Assembly: GCA_036346255.1 (NCBI GenBank)
Contig: CM070628.1
Coordinates: 28,039,840-28,103,839, forward strand
Direction of reading: 5' to 3'
DNA from: Ampelocalamus luodianensis
Lineage: Eukaryota; Streptophyta; Magnoliopsida; Poales; Poaceae
DNA: 64,000 nucleotides
Below are positions 60,670 through 64,000 of the stretch, in pieces (the first letter of the stretch is position 1; each line of letters opens with the position of its first letter). Made by a program: the position numbers and the translations under genes. The notes under the pieces are model-generated. The model had not been told where the DNA came from and made no database searches. It saw only the letters and a list, made by a program, of their open reading frames with translations.

Positions 60670-61909
60670 TGTTACAATTGGGCCCATAAGTGTAAGGGCC
60701 CAGTCATTCCTTAAATTACAAAGCATGCATAGTTTAGTCCCATACTTCCAAACCAAGTGATGGGAGAGCAATTTATAAGGTGGAGCTCTTGCCACCCCTT
60801 GAAACAAGTGACCCATGGCATGGGGTGATATGAGGAGGACCATAGCTAAAGTCACATACACACGTACGTACGGATGCGTGCGAGTATATTTGTGCGGAAA
60901 TCACATAACTTGCGACTTGTTACGTGCAATCGTGAACGTGTCGTGAACCTAATCCATCTTTCTTTTGCTAACCATGCATTTCTCTCCCACTCCTCTTAGA
61001 CTGGTCAAGCTGTGGTCAAAAACACTGGTCCATCCATAGACCAAGGTGGTCGATATAAACCGATCGAGTCAAAGCCATACAGCAGGTGGTCGAAACCGAG
61101 TCAAAACACGCGTGGTCGAAAAATATTGGTCGGATCCATAGACCGTGGTGCTTGAAATAAACTGGTCAAAGCCATACACTAGTGTGGTCAAAATATGGTC
61201 AAAATACCGTGATCGAAAAACACTAGCCGGATCCATAGACCAGTGTGGTCGAAAAACACTTGTCGAACCCATAGACCAATGTGGCCAAAATACACTAATC
61301 GAATATGTAGACCAGTGTGGTCGAAATAATCGTCGGTTGTAGATCGCTGTGTGTCTGAATCGATAAACACCGCTAATTACCATCAATTGGTTTTGAATTT
61401 AGCAGTTACCAATGGTTTAATATGTGCTTTATTAGGTAGTTACTGGAGATTAATTGTCTCGACCTTAAAAGAGTATGTAGACATCCAGACCGAGACCAAT
61501 TTGATTCACTTATATTTCTTCTTCTTTCTCTCTGTTCTACTGTGCTAGTGTGTTGTGCTATCGAACCAAGCCATCCCTTCTCCTCAGCGTGCACCGGGAA
61601 GGAGGGTGAGCGGATATTTCTGAACTATTGCCGCAGAGTGTACCTACACAGGGCAGCAATAAAGTTTCTGGGCAACACATCTGCACGACCGCTCGCTTCA
61701 CTGCTCCATCTACGTTCTGCACTACATCGAGTCTATGCTACTTCCTGTTTTTCTACAAGCCTGACTATAAGTTAGTTGTGCAACTAAAATGTGTGTTTAG
61801 AAGTACAATGAGTTGCCTACTATTAGCATTGCTTTATGCATTTCTAGTTATTTGTGATCTTTACCTCGTAATAAAATCTGGAATTAAAATATTGTCTGTA
61901 TTTCAAACA
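60670..61909 (+). repeat. 3' LTR of copia H
   Basis: About 1240 bp, starting TGTTACAATTGGGCCC after the polypurine tract and ending TTTCAAACA. The last 95 bp match the 5' remnant at 18513-18611. The upstream half holds a minisatellite. Confidence 0.8.
61010..61335. repeat. 40-45-bp minisatellite in the 3' LTR of copia H
   Basis: About seven degenerate copies of a unit containing CCATAGACCAGTGTGGTCGA, AAAACACT and GGTCGAA. In this position, upstream of the expected LTR transcription start, such repeats could act as promoter modules (inference). The frames at 61069-61386 come from the repeat. Confidence 0.7.
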
Positions 61910-62101
61910 GTTTGGCCAGAGCTTTTGGGCAAGAAGGAGGGCAAGGGAGCAAAATCTGTGAGCGAGAAAGATAGGCCTGACATTGATGGAGCTATCTATG
62001 TTCCCTGGGGCGCCATTGTTACTGAAGACCACTGCTGCAACCGTGTCAAGATATATGTGGGTTGTAGAGGATCAACGAAGACTATGAAAACACTATGGTG
62101 A
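61910..62101 (+). pseudogene. Potato inhibitor I family gene, 3' part, cut by copia H
   Basis: Directly after the LTR the frame reads VWPELLGKKEGKGAK, SVSEKDRPDIDGAIYVP, then GAIVTEDHCCNRVKIYV, the pattern of potato-type-I (CI-2/eglin) serine protease inhibitors: W-P-E-L near the N-terminus of the core, a long alpha helix, and the protease-binding loop VT-x-D-x-x-x-N-R-V. By alignment with CI-2 and eglin the loop has Glu at P1 and Asp at P1'. The last residues (GCRGSTKTMKTLW) differ from the usual ending ...P-x-V-G, so the C-terminus may be changed. The frame stays open upstream into the LTR (from 61628). The 5' end of the gene is not in the window. These inhibitors act against proteases of insects and microbes. 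Confidence 0.8.
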
Positions 62102-62832
62102 ATGGTGATCGCGGTTCCAAGGATTGGGTGCTGCACAAGTTGTGTAATTGGAGGATGGATATGAGCGTGCATGGACCTAATTGCTAAGGAATATATTCTT
62201 ATTGTATGATGCAATATGTGCAAAGGCAAATTACGTTGGGTTTCTCCAGTGGATTTTTCATAGGGAGCTTTTAACGAGGCATATGTAAGACGTTGGGTGT
62301 TTCAAGGAGTGTTGTCGGATAATTCGTTATTGCCGGGAAACAAGAGAGAAGGAATGGTTGACCCTATAAATATTGGGCAGGGGCCATGTCACTACACATA
62401 CATCTGTAGCTCTTCAAGGAAATGATAATAAAGAGGAAGGATGCCGGGACTATATCTCTCTCTCTCTCTCTCAGTTTGTCTCTATTTTCTGTGATTTAGC
62501 TCATGTGTGATTGCAGTCGTTGATCTGTTGAAGGTCGACCCCCATGTTACACGACAGGTTCTACTGTTCTTAGATCAATTATCAGCCAAATAATGGAGTT
62601 ATAAGATGGCTTGGTGGGGGTCGATAATGGATTAAGTTATTGCATTATAATTAGCTTGCCTAGAACCAACACTTGAATTGTTCCGAAAGTGCTATGAGAA
62701 AGTTCAACATGTTATTAAACATTTCCTCGATACATTGCATGATTGCACCGTATAAAGAGATGCTAGAAAGTAGGAAAGAATAGCAAGATAATTCAAACAA
62801 ATGGGTACTAATTAATTTCGAACTGTCCCATA
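62102..62832 (+). promoter_or_regulatory. Downstream region of the inhibitor gene with a TATA-like promoter motif
   Basis: The first part is likely 3' UTR. At 62363 CCTATAAATATT resembles a TATA box with a C/A-rich stretch (CACTACACATACATC) about 30 bp on, where a start site would be. A (TC)n run covers about 62454-62472. No gene with a recognisable product follows before the next LTR. The promoter call rests on these short motifs alone. Confidence 0.3.
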
Positions 62833-64000
62833 TGTAATACCCTGTTCGTTTTTTTTTGTAAGGACCTAAAGTGAAATAACGAGAAAGACGCAAGGGAAAG
62901 GAAATAAAATAAAAGGACGGGGTGTCGAGTCAGGGATGGCCGAAGCCATGGTCGCCTCGGACTCGCCGTGCAGGCTAAGTCGGTCATGACCCATGCCCTG
63001 CGCAGCTTGAGTGATGTAAAAGTTATGCCCTTGGTGGCGCTGTTATCCAAAATTTCATTGTCATGGGAAGTAGTTGTGTTGTTTGTCTTACAACGTATAA
63101 GTAGATGATCGAATTAAATAATATTTCTAACTAAGAAAGTTAGATAAATATTCCATTGTTTCCAGAAGTGGTATGGATTGCCACTTTTTGTATTGTAGAA
63201 AAATAGATAAGAAATTGATAAGTCCGTTGTTCAGTAACGCAATACAATGACCTTCAGGGTTGAAATCGAGGGATTAGACGACTTAATCAGGAAATTTGCA
63301 TAACTAGGGAAATATGGAGATTGTTGTGTAGATTTTAGAACTCATATGGTTTGCTATGTTTGGATTCTATAATTGGAAGTTATGACGGTTTGATCACTGG
63401 GACAGCGGGTGTGTTGTCCGGTGAAGGGGATTAATTATGTCGGGTTTGTGTGTAGGGGCGATGTCAATCTATCTTACGTTTTTGTACTATTGTCACATGT
63501 TTTGAGGTGAGTGTTGGCTTTATCCAGGTGGTGTTGCTTCAGGTTTGGTGCCGTCTTCGAATCGTTCTATTTTTCGTAGCTAAAAGGTAAGTGCATAGTA
63601 GAGCGGTAGATATTGGTTTGTGTGTTGTCTTTAATGATTAATTTACCATGTGTATATCTATGTTTTATTTATGCTTATTACAATATCTATATGATGATGA
63701 TGATGATATTATGATAACGATGGTAATGCGATGATGATAAAACATGTTAATGGATAATGGAATAATTTGCATTCGTATTATGTTCACCTTCATATTATGA
63801 AAAAGAAAGATCCACCTCATGTGGGCATGTAAGACCTACTTTGGTAGGCCTTCACGGTAGTGGAGAGATCTCCGGGCCTATGAGGACGGGCTTTTGAGTG
63901 GGTGAACATCGACGAGTGTTCACTCAGCTATATCAGTATAAGTTATGTGATGAGTAGATGCGTATGTAGTGTAGAATTGCATTGCACCAATGAAAAGAAA
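62833..64000 (+). repeat. Start of a gypsy LTR in the opposite orientation to A and C, cut by the window end
   Basis: It begins TGTAATACCCTGTTCG, close to the sense start of the element C LTR (TGTCATACCCTG). Near 63885-63935 GGGCTTTTGAGTGG and GTGTTCACTCAG correspond to the C LTR read in reverse. A (GAT)n run lies at 63691-63707. The right end is outside the window. Confidence 0.6.

Larger units (their letters stand above)
18513..61909 (+). mobile_element. Ty1/copia retrotransposon H, split by nested insertions
   Basis: A plus-strand copia element in three pieces: 18513-19345 (LTR remnant and gag), 45871-49299 (gag end and pol) and 60325-61909 (tail, polypurine tract and 3' LTR). Removing unit I with one TSD copy rejoins gag in mid knuckle region. 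Removing the Mutator-like transposon with one 9-bp TSD copy rejoins the tail. Domain order is gag, protease, integrase, reverse transcriptase, RNase H, which is diagnostic of Ty1/copia. Many stops make it defective. It lies in a potato-inhibitor-I gene. The left part of its 5' LTR is missing from the window. Confidence 0.85.

Noticed and set aside
1..64000. tRNA or rRNA genes
   Set aside because: I saw no cloverleaf-type or rRNA-like sequence; the only tRNA-related matches are short primer sites beside LTRs.

Overview
This is transposable-element-dense nuclear DNA from a flowering plant, almost certainly a grass. One Ty1/copia element has the BARE/Angela-type LTR start, two gypsy elements are primed by initiator-tRNA-Met, and the only host-derived sequences are an HMGA-like gene fragment and the 3' part of a potato-inhibitor-I gene. 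I see no intact host gene, tRNA, rRNA or CRISPR array. Almost every stretch belongs to an LTR element, a solo LTR or a DNA transposon, and many insertions can be bounded to the base from TG...CA ends and target-site duplications (TSDs).

Nesting, outermost first. (1) A potato-inhibitor-I gene, whose 3' part is at 61910-62101, is broken by copia element H (+ strand). Of H, a 5' LTR remnant is at 18513-18611, gag at 18651-19345, pol at 45871-49102 and the 3' LTR at 60670-61909. (2) H gag is split by a ~5.0 kb LTR-like unit, I (19351-45865, TSD tgaga). (3) I is split by gypsy element A (19995-41496, TSD tcttg). (4) A holds a BARE/Angela-like copia element, B, in its left LTR (21391-29317, TSD ttaac) and a 4.4 kb LTR-like unit, K, in its internal region (32467-36856, TSD aaaca). 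Separately, the 3' end of H carries a Mutator-like transposon (49309-60315, 9-bp TSD) that captured part of an HMGA gene, and gypsy element C (49937-59409) landed inside that transposon.

Left of H (1-18512) are further LTR pieces. They are the end of a unit like I (1-2705), a gypsy gag region (element D), a solo LTR (4330-6681, TSD gcgta), minisatellite-rich LTR-like DNA (6.7-11.8 kb) and a 4.6 kb LTR-like unit, E (13342-17970, TSD atatt). The boundaries between 6.7 and 13.3 kb could not be resolved. Right of H are the inhibitor-gene remnant, a promoter-like stretch and the start of another gypsy LTR (62833 to the window end).

Elements C and H keep recognisable reverse transcriptase, RNase H and integrase, all broken by stops or frameshifts. 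A lacks recognisable pol and looks non-autonomous. Many differences between paired LTRs are one-base homopolymer changes, so some frameshifts may be consensus errors rather than real decay.
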